Assembly: GCA_964059195.1 (NCBI GenBank)
Contig: CAXKWD010000005.1
Location: forward strand, 42,361,825-42,425,824
Length of the DNA stretch: 64,000 nt
Origin: Ectobius pallidus
Taxonomy: Eukaryota; Arthropoda; Insecta; Blattodea; Ectobiidae
Reading direction: 5' to 3'
How positions within the stretch are numbered: the first letter of the stretch is position 1; each line of letters starts with the position of its first letter. The notes beneath the pieces were generated by a model. That model saw only the letters and a list, made by a program, of their open reading frames with translations. It had not been told where the DNA came from and did no database searches. Both the position numbers and the translations under genes were made by a program. Shown here piece by piece: positions 1-59,489 of the stretch.

Positions 1-219
1 GCAAAATGTATCTGTCAATCATATTGCGTTCCAAGAAACTGAGGTAGGGAATGTTGATAGGAATGCCAGATATGGGGAGTTAAGAGACGGAAGATATGTG
101 CGATTTAGAGATAATGAAGGTAGTAATTGTGGACGTGTGCCAGAAACACGACAGTCTCTGAACCCTAATGCAAATGAATTTCACCGCACGCAAAATCACG
201 TAACTGATTCTCAGAATGA

Positions 220-1362
220 TTGCCCACAGAACGGAGATTTAAACGGAACAGAGATGGGATAGCGAGTCATATTACGTCTGTTGATGGTACCAGGCCTTCC
301 GAGGATAGACTCAACAATACTGTACATAACTTAGAAATGTCCTACAATGTAAATAAAACTAATCAGCAAATATTAAATCCACCACAAATAGAGGCTAATA
401 TTGGGAATTTGAAAATTCAGATTTTATTGGATTCTGGTAGCTCAATGTCTGTGATAAATGAAAAGGCTTATCTAGAGTTAAAAGAAAATAAAATTAAACT
501 GCAGGAATTAGACGTCCCAGGACTGTATTGTACGACGGCCATTAATAAAACTAAATATAAAATAGACAAGCAAATAATGGTACCTTTAAGCATAGGATCT
601 TGGCACACTGAAATATATATGCTTGTGGTCAGAAATTTAGCGCATCCGTATATTTTAGGTTGTGATACTTTACAGGAATATCAAGGGATTTTAAGCTTTG
701 AGGAAAATTGTTTGAAAATAAAAGACGAAAATGACGTTATTGAAGTTCCATTTCTTAAAAGTAATGTTTATGACAGCTCTAATTGTTCCAATAATGAACT
801 CGCAATTCAGGACGAATGCTTCATTATTGAAAGCCTATCTGAATGGCAAGATCAAAATGAAGAGGGGGAAATAATAAGCGAAATTTTATTTGACACTAAA
901 GGTCATGAGAACCAAGCAAGTAGTCAAAATGAAGGTCGAGGCAACACAGGGAATATTATCGAGGCACCAAATACAGGGTCACTAACTCGATCAAATCTGA
1001 ATGTTGAAATCGACGAATTTAATAACGCTTATTTAGAGGAGATTTATGATGTCGGACTTAATTGCGAAATAAATATGTGCGGAACAAGCAGAAATGAGCA
1101 GGAACATGGCAATAATGAAAATGGAAGGGAATATAACGATAGGTTGACTGAATCTGAAATCCTTGAAATCTTGAGAAATAAAGTAGATAGTATCACATCA
1201 ATAACGGAACCTCAAAAAGATAAGCTATTTAAGGTGCTAACCAATAATATGGGCGTGTACTGTAATTCACCTGGATGTTGTTTAATTCACGAAATGTTAC
1301 CAAGATCTATGAGAGAAGAGGCCAATGAAATCAGTATAAAAAAAAAAAAATATATCAAATGA
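220..1362 (+). pseudogene. Ty3-type retroelement protease region (damaged)
   Basis: This 380-codon open frame carries the retropepsin signature IQILLDSGSSMSVINEKAY (about residues 66-84) and a downstream YILGCDTL, which matches the flap and C-terminal part of a retroviral-type aspartic protease. Its last 60 codons (TESEILEILRN to the PGCC segment) look like the start of a reverse transcriptase, where the frame ends in an A-run. Bases 1-219 hold an upstream gag-like frame in another phase, so a frameshift lies near 200. The catalytic Asp-Ser-Gly is present. Confidence 0.75.
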
Positions 1363-1647
1363 TGAGACAATAAAGAGATCAAACTTATCAGATAATAGCC
1401 AGGTTTGTAAGATTTTTAAGTACAACAAAACTTCGAAATTAGCGGTGGAGTTAGAAAACAAAGCAGGTTGTATTTACTCTAGAGGGTAGAGGACATTAAT
1501 AAGACAGAACTAAAAATTATTTACAGAATTGAGTCGAACTATTAAGAAGGAAGGTACTGGGAGTATAAAAAGTTAACAGACGTATTATATGACTTTCTTG
1601 ATAAGTGTAGTATTAGGCTATAGAATTTAACATTAAGCTTTTGTACC

Positions 1648-1767
1648 AAGGGACCGTATGTCGTCACTAATGTATTTAATGGGGTGTGTTTTGAAGTAGC
1701 TGACATCAAAACTGGAAAAATTATTGGGCGATACAATTTGTCTTTTGTTAGGCCTTATAAAGAATAA
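1648..1767 (+). pseudogene. Integrase C-terminal tail of the same Ty3-type element
   Basis: A 39-codon segment reads KGPYVVTNVF, then KTGKIIGRYNLSFVRPYKE and a stop. That is the small beta-barrel and tail pattern that ends Ty3/Gypsy integrases. It lies only about 300 bp after the protease/RT start. The reverse transcriptase core, RNase H and the integrase catalytic core are therefore missing, and the intervening 1363-1647 is degenerate. Confidence 0.6.
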
Positions 1768-1918
1768 GAAATAAGGGTATAACAGTATGACAACAGGCTT
1801 GCGTCATTTCGTAATAAACAGGTACAAGGGTCAAGTGTGATTTTACATTGTAAGAGTACATGATCGCGAATACTACGTGTGATGTAGGCTTACAGTGGAA
1901 TCAAATGTGTATATAGAA

Positions 1919-2083
1919 TAAAGACGAGCAGTAATAAATCTACTGGCGAATATATATCATAAAGACGAGCAGTAATAAATCTACTGGCGAATATATATCT
2001 TAAAGACGAGCAGTAATAAATCTACTGGCGAATAGATATCTTAAAGACGAGCAGTAATAAATCTACTGGCGAATATATATCTA
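1919..2083. repeat. 41-bp tandem repeat, four copies
   Basis: Four near-identical 41-bp units begin at 1920, 1961, 2002 and 2043. Each contains 'gacgagcagtaataaatc' and 'tactggcgaatata'. Only one to three bases differ between copies. The array lies about 150 bp after the integrase tail and may belong to the untranslated or LTR part of that element. Confidence 0.93.
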
Positions 2084-4840
2084 GTTTAAGTATATTAATT
2101 AATAATTTTTGCTACTATTTTATTTTCATATGTGTTGTTTAAATTTATAATGTTTTGTGTAAAATTCATAAAAATTAATCTTGCCAGTAATGTGATGTAA
2201 GTATATGATGTCATAGCGGAACAAAGCTTACAAATGTGCGAAGGGTGGTGTATGGATGCGAGATAAGATTGTAGTATGGTATGCAGCCTGAGAAACCCGT
2301 ACCAGGTACAAGGAATGCCAATACTTCATAACTGGTCAGTGAACCAAATAAAGGTTGAAATGAATGACAATACCCTGAAGCTCTGCTAGGCAATAGATAG
2401 GTCACTGTACTGGAAAGGTAAACATGAGCATTGTTATGTAAGGAGAGTAACAATAATTCAGGAGCAAAAAAGTATTCCTGTTAAAAATGAATTTTGCTAC
2501 AAAATACACTTTTCACAATAATAATTTTGGGCAGTATGATAGGATCATAACCATGGACTAAACATGATTATAATCAGAATAGATATCAAACATTATTGAA
2601 CATATTAAATAAGATTAGATACATCAAAGCATTGATAGTATTACAATTAAAGGTTATAAGAAATAGATATTAAATGATAATAATTCCAGTAATTAAATAA
2701 ATAAATAATATTGTAGTAACATTGTAGTAAGTTAAATTTCAAGTTAGCAAAACTTCACATTATAACTCAGACGGAATTCAAGGAAAAACAGTGAGGGAAA
2801 TACATTCTGCTATTCAACCACAGCATGATACAAGAGACACTCATTGTAGAAAAGTGCACTCTTATTGTGGCAAAAACTGACAGAATAGAACTCAGGAACA
2901 GTCAAAAGAAGGTACTAAGAATTTTGAGTGGGAATAATATTTTGTATAGATGTTCCAAGAATCCTTGAGCGATAACGGGAACTGACGGAGCTGGGAAGCA
3001 ATACTTCCTACTCGGAGTAGCATTTAGACGCTCAAATGAAGGTAACCAATGAGAGTACATCTCTCATTGCAAAACAGGGTAAAATGCTCTAATAATAGTT
3101 ATTATTGGTTGTAGAAATAAGTGGGGAAAGATGACTTAAGGAACGGAGGACGCTGGAACGCACGTGAGAGACAATTACTTCTACGAGGTTCCTTCACCGA
3201 GCTAGTCGGTGCAGGACATTTTTCTCTCGCTTCTTGGCTTCAAAGTGCCAAGTGAAGCATATTATATTTTATAAAGTCATTGTATCGTGATCAGGAGGAT
3301 CCTGATACGATACCAATAAATAATTATCAACAAAAACAGTTTGTACTAGGAATTGCGGTAGAACTTATTTACAGTTCTTACCAAAGTAAATTCAGTGACA
3401 CGTAAGTACTTGTGTTCGACGAAGCTAAATACAGACAGTATCAACACGTAATAATTGTACGTCATCGCTACATAAAATCCTCGATAGTAACTTCAGTATT
3501 ACGAGCGTTCTATCGTCCAGGCATTCCGAACTCTTCACCCAACTTTCAAGTGATTAATTGCTAAAAACATTATTGAACAGAAATAAAACCTAATCATACC
3601 AGTAATCTTTTGACATTATTACTTGTATATATATTGGACAAATAACCCTAGATCCCCCCAGATAAGATAGAGACACTCTGTTGCATCCACTGAGCTACCG
3701 TGGTCGGTCGTTTTGTGGTTCCCAGACAAATCCTGGATAGTTGAAAGTAAGGGCTAAAAACCACACAGCGAACCGTTTCACGCTCCACAGGTGAAGAAGA
3801 AGAAAGGGTTAAAAGGTGGGGCGTTGCATGACATCTGGCGGGAAACAATTAAAACTTTAAAACTGACGTCATGACAACTGCGACTGTTTACTCTTCACAG
3901 GCACTTATTTTTAATGCAAATCTTTCTCCGAAGAAGGACACAATAGGATGTCCAAAACGTTAGAAGACACTAAAAACACAGCGCGGCCCAACCCAGATAG
4001 CCAGTCCAATCAGTTTATGTATAACACCGGCCGTGGAAGCCTGCGAACTAATTTAATTACTACTCAATGCCAAAGGAATCTATAGATCCAAAATCTTTTA
4101 CTTTGGGATAATTTATGAAAAAAGTGTTCACATTATTATAATGCTTGCCATAATATGTTGAGCTAATTCATACATACACACAGTGCTCGTAAGGAAACTA
4201 ATAATCAAAAGTTAGCTTCAAATTTTGCTGATAGGATCTAGGCCTATGTCCAGTTAATAAAAGGGAGAAGTTCACAAAAAATACTCAAGGCTAGTGTGAG
4301 GAAGGTATTGTTGAAATGTTCCAAAATCTAAAAATCGCAGCTGTTGAAAGTTTGCTAGCACTTCATTTTAGGCTAAGTTACAGATGAATTCCAAAAACTT
4401 ATAAAGCAAAAAAGATAGAGGGACTGAAAATTAAAGATACATCCATGCACCTAAGTACAGGAATTTACATGTGTGGCATATATTCATGAGTAATATAGCT
4501 CACAAATTAAATGCCTGGTGTGTATTTACAAGACACCACAACAGGGAAGTGAATGGGCATTTAAATAACCAGTTTAATGGGTTAATGTTTGTTTCTTAAA
4601 ACAAACTCTGTTTCTAAGGAGAGGGTGGTCACTAAAAACAGGCAATCTTTAACATGGCATCACTCATGTAGTCATGTATATTGCTGTCATGCCATCACTC
4701 ACGTGTTAGATTTGATTTTACATATGTTTATGTTCTTTTACAGCTATTAAATACAACCGAAATGTATGGATTAAACTTACAATAGGATTCTATGTAACCA
4801 TCTTAACATTTGTAAAAGCAAATACTGTTATATTTTATTT
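2084..4840. other. No gene recognised; AT-rich repeat debris
   Basis: No open frame here resembles a protein. A GC-richer block (about 2930-3420) has an LTR-like look with an 'aataaataatt' polyadenylation-type motif, but I found no matching partner. Around 3920-3970 'ctccgaagaaggacac' and 'ccaaaacgttagaag' resemble the 3' ends of Penelope-like elements. A segment at about 3680-3700 in reverse complement contains 'ggtagctcagtgg', a tRNA box A word without a clear box B. Confidence 0.4.
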
Positions 4841-4843
4841 AAA

Positions 4844-4915
4844 ACAAAAAAAAAACAAAAACAAAAAAAAACAAAAAAAAAAAAACAAAAAAAAAACAAA
4901 AAAAAAAAAAAAAAC
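4844..4915. repeat. A-rich low-complexity tract
   Basis: About 70 bp of A runs with scattered C. It gives a meaningless K/F-rich translation on both strands. Confidence 0.95.
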
Positions 4916-5285
4916 ATAATAATAACAATGGCCTTTCAAAAAAGTGAATTACAGTAAACTTCAGATTATCCGTGCACGAAAATTTGAATTTCCCACACAT
5001 TATTTCAAATTCACCACACTTCCATTTCACGTTTCCCGCACTTTATTTTGAACATCCCGCACTTTATTTTGTTAATTTTTTTATTTCCCCACACTTAATT
5101 TCACCTCATGCACAATGTGGCAACAAAGTGCAGGAAATCCAAATCTTGCACCCGATTTTAGTCTAACATTTTAATTATCCGTGTTTTTTTTATTTTTCAT
5201 GCTGGTTTATCTGGTGATTAGCCCGGATAATCAAGTGTCTGCTATAATTTACATGATTCTAGCACTGTTATATTTACTATTATTA

Positions 5286-5286
5286 A

Positions 5287-5378
<92 letters not shown>
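5286..5378. repeat. (TTG)n(TTA)n microsatellite
   Basis: About a dozen TTG triplets pass directly into about 17 TTA triplets. The poly-leucine frame running through it is an artefact of the repeat. Confidence 0.97.
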
Positions 5379-5380
<2 letters not shown>

Positions 5381-5481
5381 TTATTATAACATTTGAAAGT
5401 GAAAAAGAATCAGAGAATAAAAATAATATTATTCAAGAGCTTTAGCGTAAACTTACCTTCCATGCACAGGATGATATAGTC

Positions 5482-5779
5482 CAGCGTTTCTCAACCATCT
5501 TGAACCCAAGGACCTCTAAAATGTCTAAAAAATTTTACGGACCCCTAATTTTAATCCCATTTTTAAAAGTAGGCTATATGTAGGCCTATATTCTTAATAT
5601 TTGGGTATTAATCATAGGTCATTATAACGAAATAAATCAAAATATATATTTTTTTTTTATTTGACGGAAACACAGTTATTGAATTGGAAAAATATTAAAA
5701 CCCGAGTTTTACTTCTTTCCTTTCCACTTGCTTTATGATATTTTTAAATGATGTCTGCGGACCAAGTTGAGAAACGCTG
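5482..5779. mobile_element. hAT-type MITE, 298 bp, 8-bp TSD
   Basis: The termini are inverted repeats CAGCGTTTCTCAAC. The 8-bp duplication 'atatagtc' lies immediately outside both ends (5474-5481 and 5780-5787). An 8-bp TSD with CAG-type ends points to the hAT superfamily. There is no coding capacity; the interior is AT-rich. Confidence 0.9.
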
Positions 5780-5787
5780 ATATAGTC

Positions 5788-7185
5788 AATCAACACCAAT
5801 AAAATATCAACTTCTCACTAACAGTTCATGAATTTATCTGAACTATTATTGTAGGCTACGCTGTAATGCTGAATAGCTAATTGAATAAAAGAAAACAGGC
5901 AGCGGAAGTGAGTCATGCCGTTCCTTGCATGTTAGGAGTAGCCCAACATGTTGCGCCAACTTTTTAATAATACCATTGCTGACACATGTGTAATATCATG
6001 TTACAGTTGAGTTGCACAAATAATGAACCACAGATGTTGCGGAAGCCATTGCAAGCAAAACTACTTGCTCTTGCAAGATATAAGGTTGCGCGCCGCGAGT
6101 GATCGTAGGTTAATAGAGGTTTTTCTTTGATTGTAATTTTCCCACATTTAACTCAGCTTTTAAAACCCCAAATATTGTTGTCCAAAGCAAAGAACTTTTC
6201 TGTGAGGAATGCGAGGAATCCGACCTTTAAGCACACAAGCTAGAAGGCAACCAATAAAAATCTGTCTAGCCACCTGTGATGGTACCCGTCACCTCCTCCT
6301 CCACCACCGAAGCAATTTTCCTCCTCTCGCCCCGCTACATAGTAATGCACCCAGCAGGGAAGTTCTCGCTTTGACAACAGTATTATCATAAAGAAACTGA
6401 TGTAGGGGGTACTTATATTTTTGATTTTGAAATCTCTGTAACGTAAAACCTCTACTTAATGTTAAAAAACAGAAAAAACCTCCAAATCAAAAATGTTTCT
6501 TTGAGAAATTATGTATCACAATAATACTGTCAGCACTGTAACTTTTTTACATTGCGATCTGACAACAGGAAGTGCTTGAATCTCTCTCCTTTCACCAAGC
6601 ATTTCTGTACCATGACCTTGGTCAATCTTTGTTGTGTGCTATGTTATTTTGAACTGTAAACATTATTTAACATGTATGTTAATTATCTTGGAAAGTTAGC
6701 TTGCAACTTATGTTAGCTTTTGAACCAGTTGCACATTGCATTGGAAATTGAAACTTTCAATGATGGGGACAAAGAGGAAAACACTTTTCTAAGTTAAAAG
6801 TGTAGCCTATATTAAATTTGAAGTACAGAAAATACAACAGTTTGATTATAAAAAATGGCTAGACCGCATTTTTACCAAATACCATAAAATTTCAATGTAA
6901 CTAGTTTTCATTGCAAATACAGTTGTTAATAAAGCAGTATTCAGAAAAAAATAATTTCATGTACATAAACTCTGTTCTACTTCTTAAAAATGGGAAAACA
7001 CTCATTTAATGTAAGTCCATAGTTATTCTATATCCCCAGAAAAATGTTAAATCAAGGTTCTACTCAATGTCTTTACAGGACACTGCAAATACTATTTTCT
7101 TGAAGATAACAAATAGCCTCCATTTCTAAAAAACCATCCTTGACTACATTCTTAAAAATAAAAATATACCATTGTTACAACTCAC
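5788..7185. other. STT3A downstream intron sequence, nothing recognised
   Basis: This stretch is AT-rich without a supported gene. I looked on the minus strand for the final STT3A exon (the RNAEIG/EHWLVRIY-type end) and did not see it. Confidence 0.4.
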
Positions 7186-55015
<47,830 letters not shown>

Positions 55016-55630
55016 CTGTAACATAAACCCAAAATACGATACATAACAGAATTTCAGAATCTATATGATTGAAGATTTAAAAAGTTAACCTTTAAATAAG
55101 TTTCATCATCCAGATGTTCTTTGCTGATCACATGCAAAAGTGAGCCAAACTTTGAAGTATATGGTAGAATTAAGATTTTAGAAAATATGTAATTTTTCTG
55201 TTTTAGATTATAAGTAAAATGTTACTTAAAAAATACTGTTAAGAAATGCTTGTTTGATTTATGGATCCTGTCAGCGTAAAATTTCCGGAGGTAAAATAGT
55301 CCCTAGTTCGGATCTCCAGGTAGGGACTACACTGAGTGCTACGCAGTCTCCCCCTTTTACACTCTGGTTATTACTCGTTATATCATTTATTTTATTTTTA
55401 TTTTATATAACCAGAATACTAATCACTATTTGGAGAGAACTGACGTAACTTTATAGGTGATAATTTATAGGCGAGTTGCCATCACCATGGATGGTGCTGT
55501 TTTATACAGTGAGTCCATTTTATGAGGAAACCTCGCATCACTGCCGCATTGCCGCGCTAGCATTGTACAAAGCATAGACCCTACAAGCGGTTAGTTGCTT
55601 CGGTGTCTTGTAGTGAGACGCTTGTCTATT
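55016..55630. other. STT3A upstream intron sequence, nothing firm
   Basis: 'aatagtccctagttcggat' and 'ccaggtagggactacac' near 55300-55330 resemble a common arthropod LINE segment, but no reading frame supports it. Confidence 0.35.
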
Positions 55631-55658
55631 GTTGTGTTACGTAAGACAATAATCGAAA

Positions 55659-55970
55659 ATGTATACGGTTGAACAGCGAATTTATTTGGTGGAATGTTAC
55701 TTATTGAGAAATAACCATAGAAGGCGCGTTCGGAGATTTTCTCGTAAATATCCTGACTGTACCAACCGTACAAAATGGTGAGTAATAAGCCTCTACATGT
55801 AGGCCTATTTTGATAATAAATTGGTTGAGTTATTCTATTTTGTATTGTTTCTAAAGTCTTGATTTGCCGATTTGCCGGTAGTAACGGAACACGGTCCCGG
55901 CCGGTGCAAGCGCAACAGCGGGGAAAGTGTGAGCAGGAGCAACGCTGTTAAAAAGTTTCCGCATAAAATG
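55659..55970 (+). pseudogene. Tc1/mariner-type N-terminal fragment
   Basis: The frame MYTVEQRIYLVECYLLRNN and RRVRRFSRKYPDC (55659-55780) matches the helix-turn-helix start of mariner-like transposases. A possible continuation, HGPGRCKRNSGESV, follows about 100 bp later (55884). The catalytic domain is absent. Confidence 0.5.
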
Positions 55971-55974
55971 GATT

Positions 55975-56907
55975 CCCTGTATAAGGCCCCAGGTCCGTTT
56001 TACTCAATAAGAACAAAGGTAGGTGTGATTTTTCCCATACATTTTCAAATGTATATGATTTACATGATATATCTGCGGTGGACGTGGTATTTATATATTT
56101 CTCAATTTTAAATAATATACAAATTAGCATTCCATTATTTATAAGCAGAAGATAACTATTAACTTGGCCATTATCAAATATGTTTTACATAGCAGCAACC
56201 TCTAATAGGTAGAGACTTGGAATTTTGATAGTAACTTTGTTTTATAATATAAGTGCTCACTAATACATTCATGGTGTGGCATGGCTCCGCCATTGTGCTT
56301 GTTTGTCTGGTAGATAGCTTGTATAATTAATAGATTGATATATGAGTTTTGGTTTGTTTGCTTGCTTTTGCTTGTTTGTAGAATATTAATTTACTTCACT
56401 TTGTTTAGGGGTGTTGTGTTTGTGTAGTGGCAGAGCTAGAATTTGTCACTGTTCATTTCCTGCCATTTCTTCCTACCCATGCCAAATCGGTATGGCTTCC
56501 GTTTAACAACTACCTTTCATTCCCAGTCTCAAACTCAATCATGTGGTAAGTTTTTATTGTTTAAATTACTTTTAAATTTAATTTAATTCCCTTTGCATTA
56601 TAATTTACTAAATTTAGTCAGTTTTGTTTCTTTGGAATGTAGGCTCCTGTATCCTAGGGTCAGAAGGTGGTCCAGTGTGTAGTGTTTAATTTCTGTAGTC
56701 TTCACGAAATCAATAAGTTGGTTCAGTTTCACTTACAATAATGAATTGCATGTGATACATAGGCCTTCAGCCTAAGTTGGTTAGGACTTTATGTAAATTA
56801 TTATAACTTTTGTTTATTTTGTTTAAATCAATTTTATTTTTGTTAAATTAAATTAACTCCTTGTATAAATTCTTGTAAAATTAAAATATAATGAAATTTT
56901 GTTTTTA
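55975..56907. other. Intergenic or intron sequence, nothing recognised
   Basis: AT-rich, no supported features. Confidence 0.35.
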
Positions 56908-57098
56908 TACAAGGGCTGTTCAATAAAGAATGATCATTATTTTTTTACTTTCATAGTTTATCACGCTAAACGTTTTCCTTATGATATGTGTTAGCATGAT
57001 GCGTCATGCACGCGTGGTGTAAGTTTCAACGTCATATCTCAAGATGCCTGTCTGTGAGACGCCTGCAAGTGCAGACATGTTCAATATCGCCTACGGCT

Positions 57099-57260
57099 TC
57101 AATGGAGGTGACGCGTGACGAGCAATATGCAGCTTTAAAATTCTGCTTTAGACTAAAAAAGTCTTCAGATGAGGCCTATGAAATGTTACAGGAGGCCTAC
57201 AGCACAGCTAGAAGATGGTATAAAATTTTTAAAGAGGGAAGACAATATCAAAAGAAGGTG
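57099..57260 (+). pseudogene. Mariner transposase N-terminus (left inverted copy)
   Basis: Encodes MEVTRDEQYAALKFCFRLKK and EAYEMLQEAY, then RWYKIFKEGR. This is the helix-turn-helix half of a mariner transposase; it ends where the sequence switches strand. Confidence 0.85.
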
Positions 57261-57310
57261 GACCCGGCGCTCCAGTTACTGCTCTGTTCAGGAGTCAGCA
57301 GCCTTTGGAC

Positions 57311-57508
57311 CTACCGCACACAAACACGTGTCATGTGCAATTTTTCTGTCACCAACGTGTGAGTGGCACCCAGTGAAATTTTCAATATTTCAGAAAGTGA
57401 TCTTAAACTTATTCGTCGATCTTTTCTCACTATGACAGCAGTGGTGTTGACGTTTTCTTCTGTCAGAGCAGTAACTGGAGCGCCGAGTCCACTTTCCTTT
57501 GGAGTCAT
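57311..57508 (-). pseudogene. Mariner transposase middle piece
   Basis: The minus strand reads GAPVTALTEENVNTTAVIVR and DRRISLRSLSEILKISLGA, then TLVTEKLHMTRVCVR and a stop. This is the linker and second helix-turn-helix of mariner transposases. Its natural upstream part is the N-terminus at 60515-60250, now 2.7 kb away because of the inserted element. Confidence 0.85.
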
Positions 57509-58114
57509 TCCATGTCAAATCAACACAGCTGCCAACCTGACCATCTCAGATTTTCATGAAATTTGGTGTCTTCATTGCACATGATGAGAGAATGAAAAAT
57601 GCCAATTCTAGCACCAGTACAACAAAAGTAATGGCTGCCCAAAGTTCGGAAAATGTGCTGAAAATTTGATAAACACTGTAGACAAAAACGGCTGTAACTT
57701 CTGTTCTAATAGAGATAGAACTGTGAAACAGGTATTTTCAGAAAGGTCTGGGAACAAGCTTTCAAATGATATGCAACATGGCTATATTCAAACAATGTAT
57801 ACAATTAAGGTCAATGACCTTAACCTTTGACCTTGAATATATCAAAACATATCACCTTCAAAATTGCTGAAAAAAATATATTTGCTTCTTCATGTTACAC
57901 TATACAGCATAGTAAAAAATCAAGTTGGGACGACATTGGGTTTAGAAGATATAAATTAATATGTACAGCTATTTGGTGCAATAAAGCAGTAGAAATTGTA
58001 TGCAGACTGCAACAAAGTGTCATAGAGTTCTGCAAAACGTGTTAACTGTTAAAAAGTGTTATTATAGTAATGCACAGTAAGGTAACAATGTGAACAGGCC
58101 AATAACTGTATCAA

Positions 58115-58320
58115 GCATTCAAAGATGAAAATCCATGACTGAAAATAGGGTTATCCAAATTCTGCCAGTTACGACCCAAGAACTGTATTCTGGCTGGTGA
58201 GACCGGTACCCATAGTGTGTATGTTTGCAACTGATGCATCAAAATGTTTGAAGGTTCCAGATTGAAATGACACGTGATGAGAACTGTCAACTTAACACGT
58301 ATAAACACTGTCTTGCTCAG
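58115..58320 (+). pseudogene. First coding block of the Sola-like element
   Basis: The frame reads LSKFCQLRPKNCILAGETGT and HSVYVC, then a stop, CIKMFEGSR. The Cys/His spacing suggests a small metal-binding motif. It is interrupted by stops. I do not recognise the family with certainty. Confidence 0.45.
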
Positions 58321-58329
58321 ACCATTTGT

Positions 58330-58418
58330 AACCCTGCACAGCCAAAATGTTATTTGTCAACCCTGCACAGCCAAAATGTTATATGTCAACCCTGCACAGC
58401 CAAAATGTTATATGTCAA
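58330..58418. repeat. 29-bp tandem repeat, three copies
   Basis: 'ccctgcacagccaaaatg' begins at 58332, 58361 and 58390, period 29, with one base difference. It lies between the two coding blocks of the Sola-like element. Confidence 0.95.
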
Positions 58419-58476
58419 CATGTAAGAACTGTCCAGGTACACACTCTTGACGAAAATGGAATTGATGAAATAATAG

Positions 58477-58497
58477 TAATAATAATAATAACTTTAT
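58477..58497. repeat. (AAT)n microsatellite
   Basis: Short AAT run in the core of the Sola-like element. Confidence 0.85.
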
Positions 58498-58946
58498 TAT
58501 CACATACGTTTACATTATGAGCAATGCTCGCAAACTGGTGATAACATACGAACTGTGGACATCTACAGAGAACAACTCTCCAGACATGTCTATATGAACA
58601 ACATCTGAAAGAGACACTTTGTGACAATATGTGATTTTGCAGAGAATTAAGTATTTGTCCTGCAAGATGAGGTCCAGGGGTTCCACTGGAACAACGCACA
58701 GGCCACCATTCATCCATTTGTTGTGTATTATAGACATCCAGAAACCCATGCAATAGATCACATTTCCTTTGTTATATCAGAATGCCTCAAACATGACACT
58801 GTAAAGTGAATTTTGTAAACGAATCTTTTCATGAGAGTGATTTCAATGTCTGTGCAGAGTGGCATAGGATCATGTGATGGTATCGCTGGTACCATCAAGA
58901 GACTTCTGTTGGTGCCAGTCTGCAGTGCATCTACAACTCTCAGATA

Positions 58947-59489
58947 ATGACACCCAGACAGTTGTTTGAATGGTGTTCTAAGAACATTACAGTGTGTCAC
59001 TTTCATTACACAACTAACAGTGAGTATGATGAAGAAGAATCTCTCCTTCAAGAGTGGTTTGCACAGATTCGCACAATTGCAGGTACCCACAAGTTACACT
59101 GTGTTATTCCCGCTGGCCTTAACATCAAAACGAAAGGTTTCTCCAATTCACCAGACATCAGAAATGAATCACTAACGTGGACCCAACAAGACTCATACCT
59201 TGGTGATATCACAGGGTTTGTTGCATGCATGTACGAAGGTCACTGGTGGCTTGGATGTGTTTTGAATGTTAATGAACATATCAGTGGGGTTACAATTAGC
59301 TTCCTACATCCTCATGGCCCTTCACCTTCATTTGTATACCCTGAGAAACCTGACATCTTTACTATGGACAAGAAGGATATTCTTACAAAGGTTGATGCAA
59401 GAACAGCCGAACATATGTCCTTTCACCAAAAGATGCACAAACAGTGTTACATCTTGCTACCCAGTATTGAGGCATGTGGTAAGTCCTGA
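58947..59489 (+). CDS. Unidentified transposon protein, C-terminal block (180 codons)
   Basis: The open frame, MTPRQLFEWCSKNITVCHFH to CYILLPSIEACGKS, has no stop. The upstream phase has stops, so ATG 58947 may be internal. The N-terminal third (EEESLLQEWFAQIRTIAGTH) looks helical. The last two thirds hold a beta-rich region with DITGFVACMYEGHWWLGCVL, ISFLHPHGPSPSFVYP and a final Thr/Lys segment. This small-barrel look may bind nucleic acid or protein, which is inference only. It is the best-preserved non-host frame here and lies between the inverted arms, so it is likely part of the mobile element's own gene. Confidence 0.6.
   Translation: MTPRQLFEWCSKNITVCHFHYTTNSEYDEEESLLQEWFAQIRTIAGTHKLHCVIPAGLNIKTKGFSNSPDIRNESLTWTQQDSYLGDITGFVACMYEGHWWLGCVLNVNEHISGVTISFLHPHGPSPSFVYPEKPDIFTMDKKDILTKVDARTAEHMSFHQKMHKQCYILLPSIEACGKS

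Noticed and set aside
1919..2083. CRISPR-like array
   Set aside because: The 41-bp units are contiguous with no variable spacers and the context is an insect genome.
4839..5030. Phe-rich small protein on the minus strand
   Set aside because: Produced by an A-rich low-complexity tract.
5181..5396. Poly-leucine membrane protein
   Set aside because: It is the translation of a (TTG)n(TTA)n microsatellite.
57827..58045. 72-codon protein with a near-identical copy on the minus strand at 59685-59900
   Set aside because: The two copies are the inverted arms of the Sola-like element; conservation reflects the terminal repeat, not a protein.
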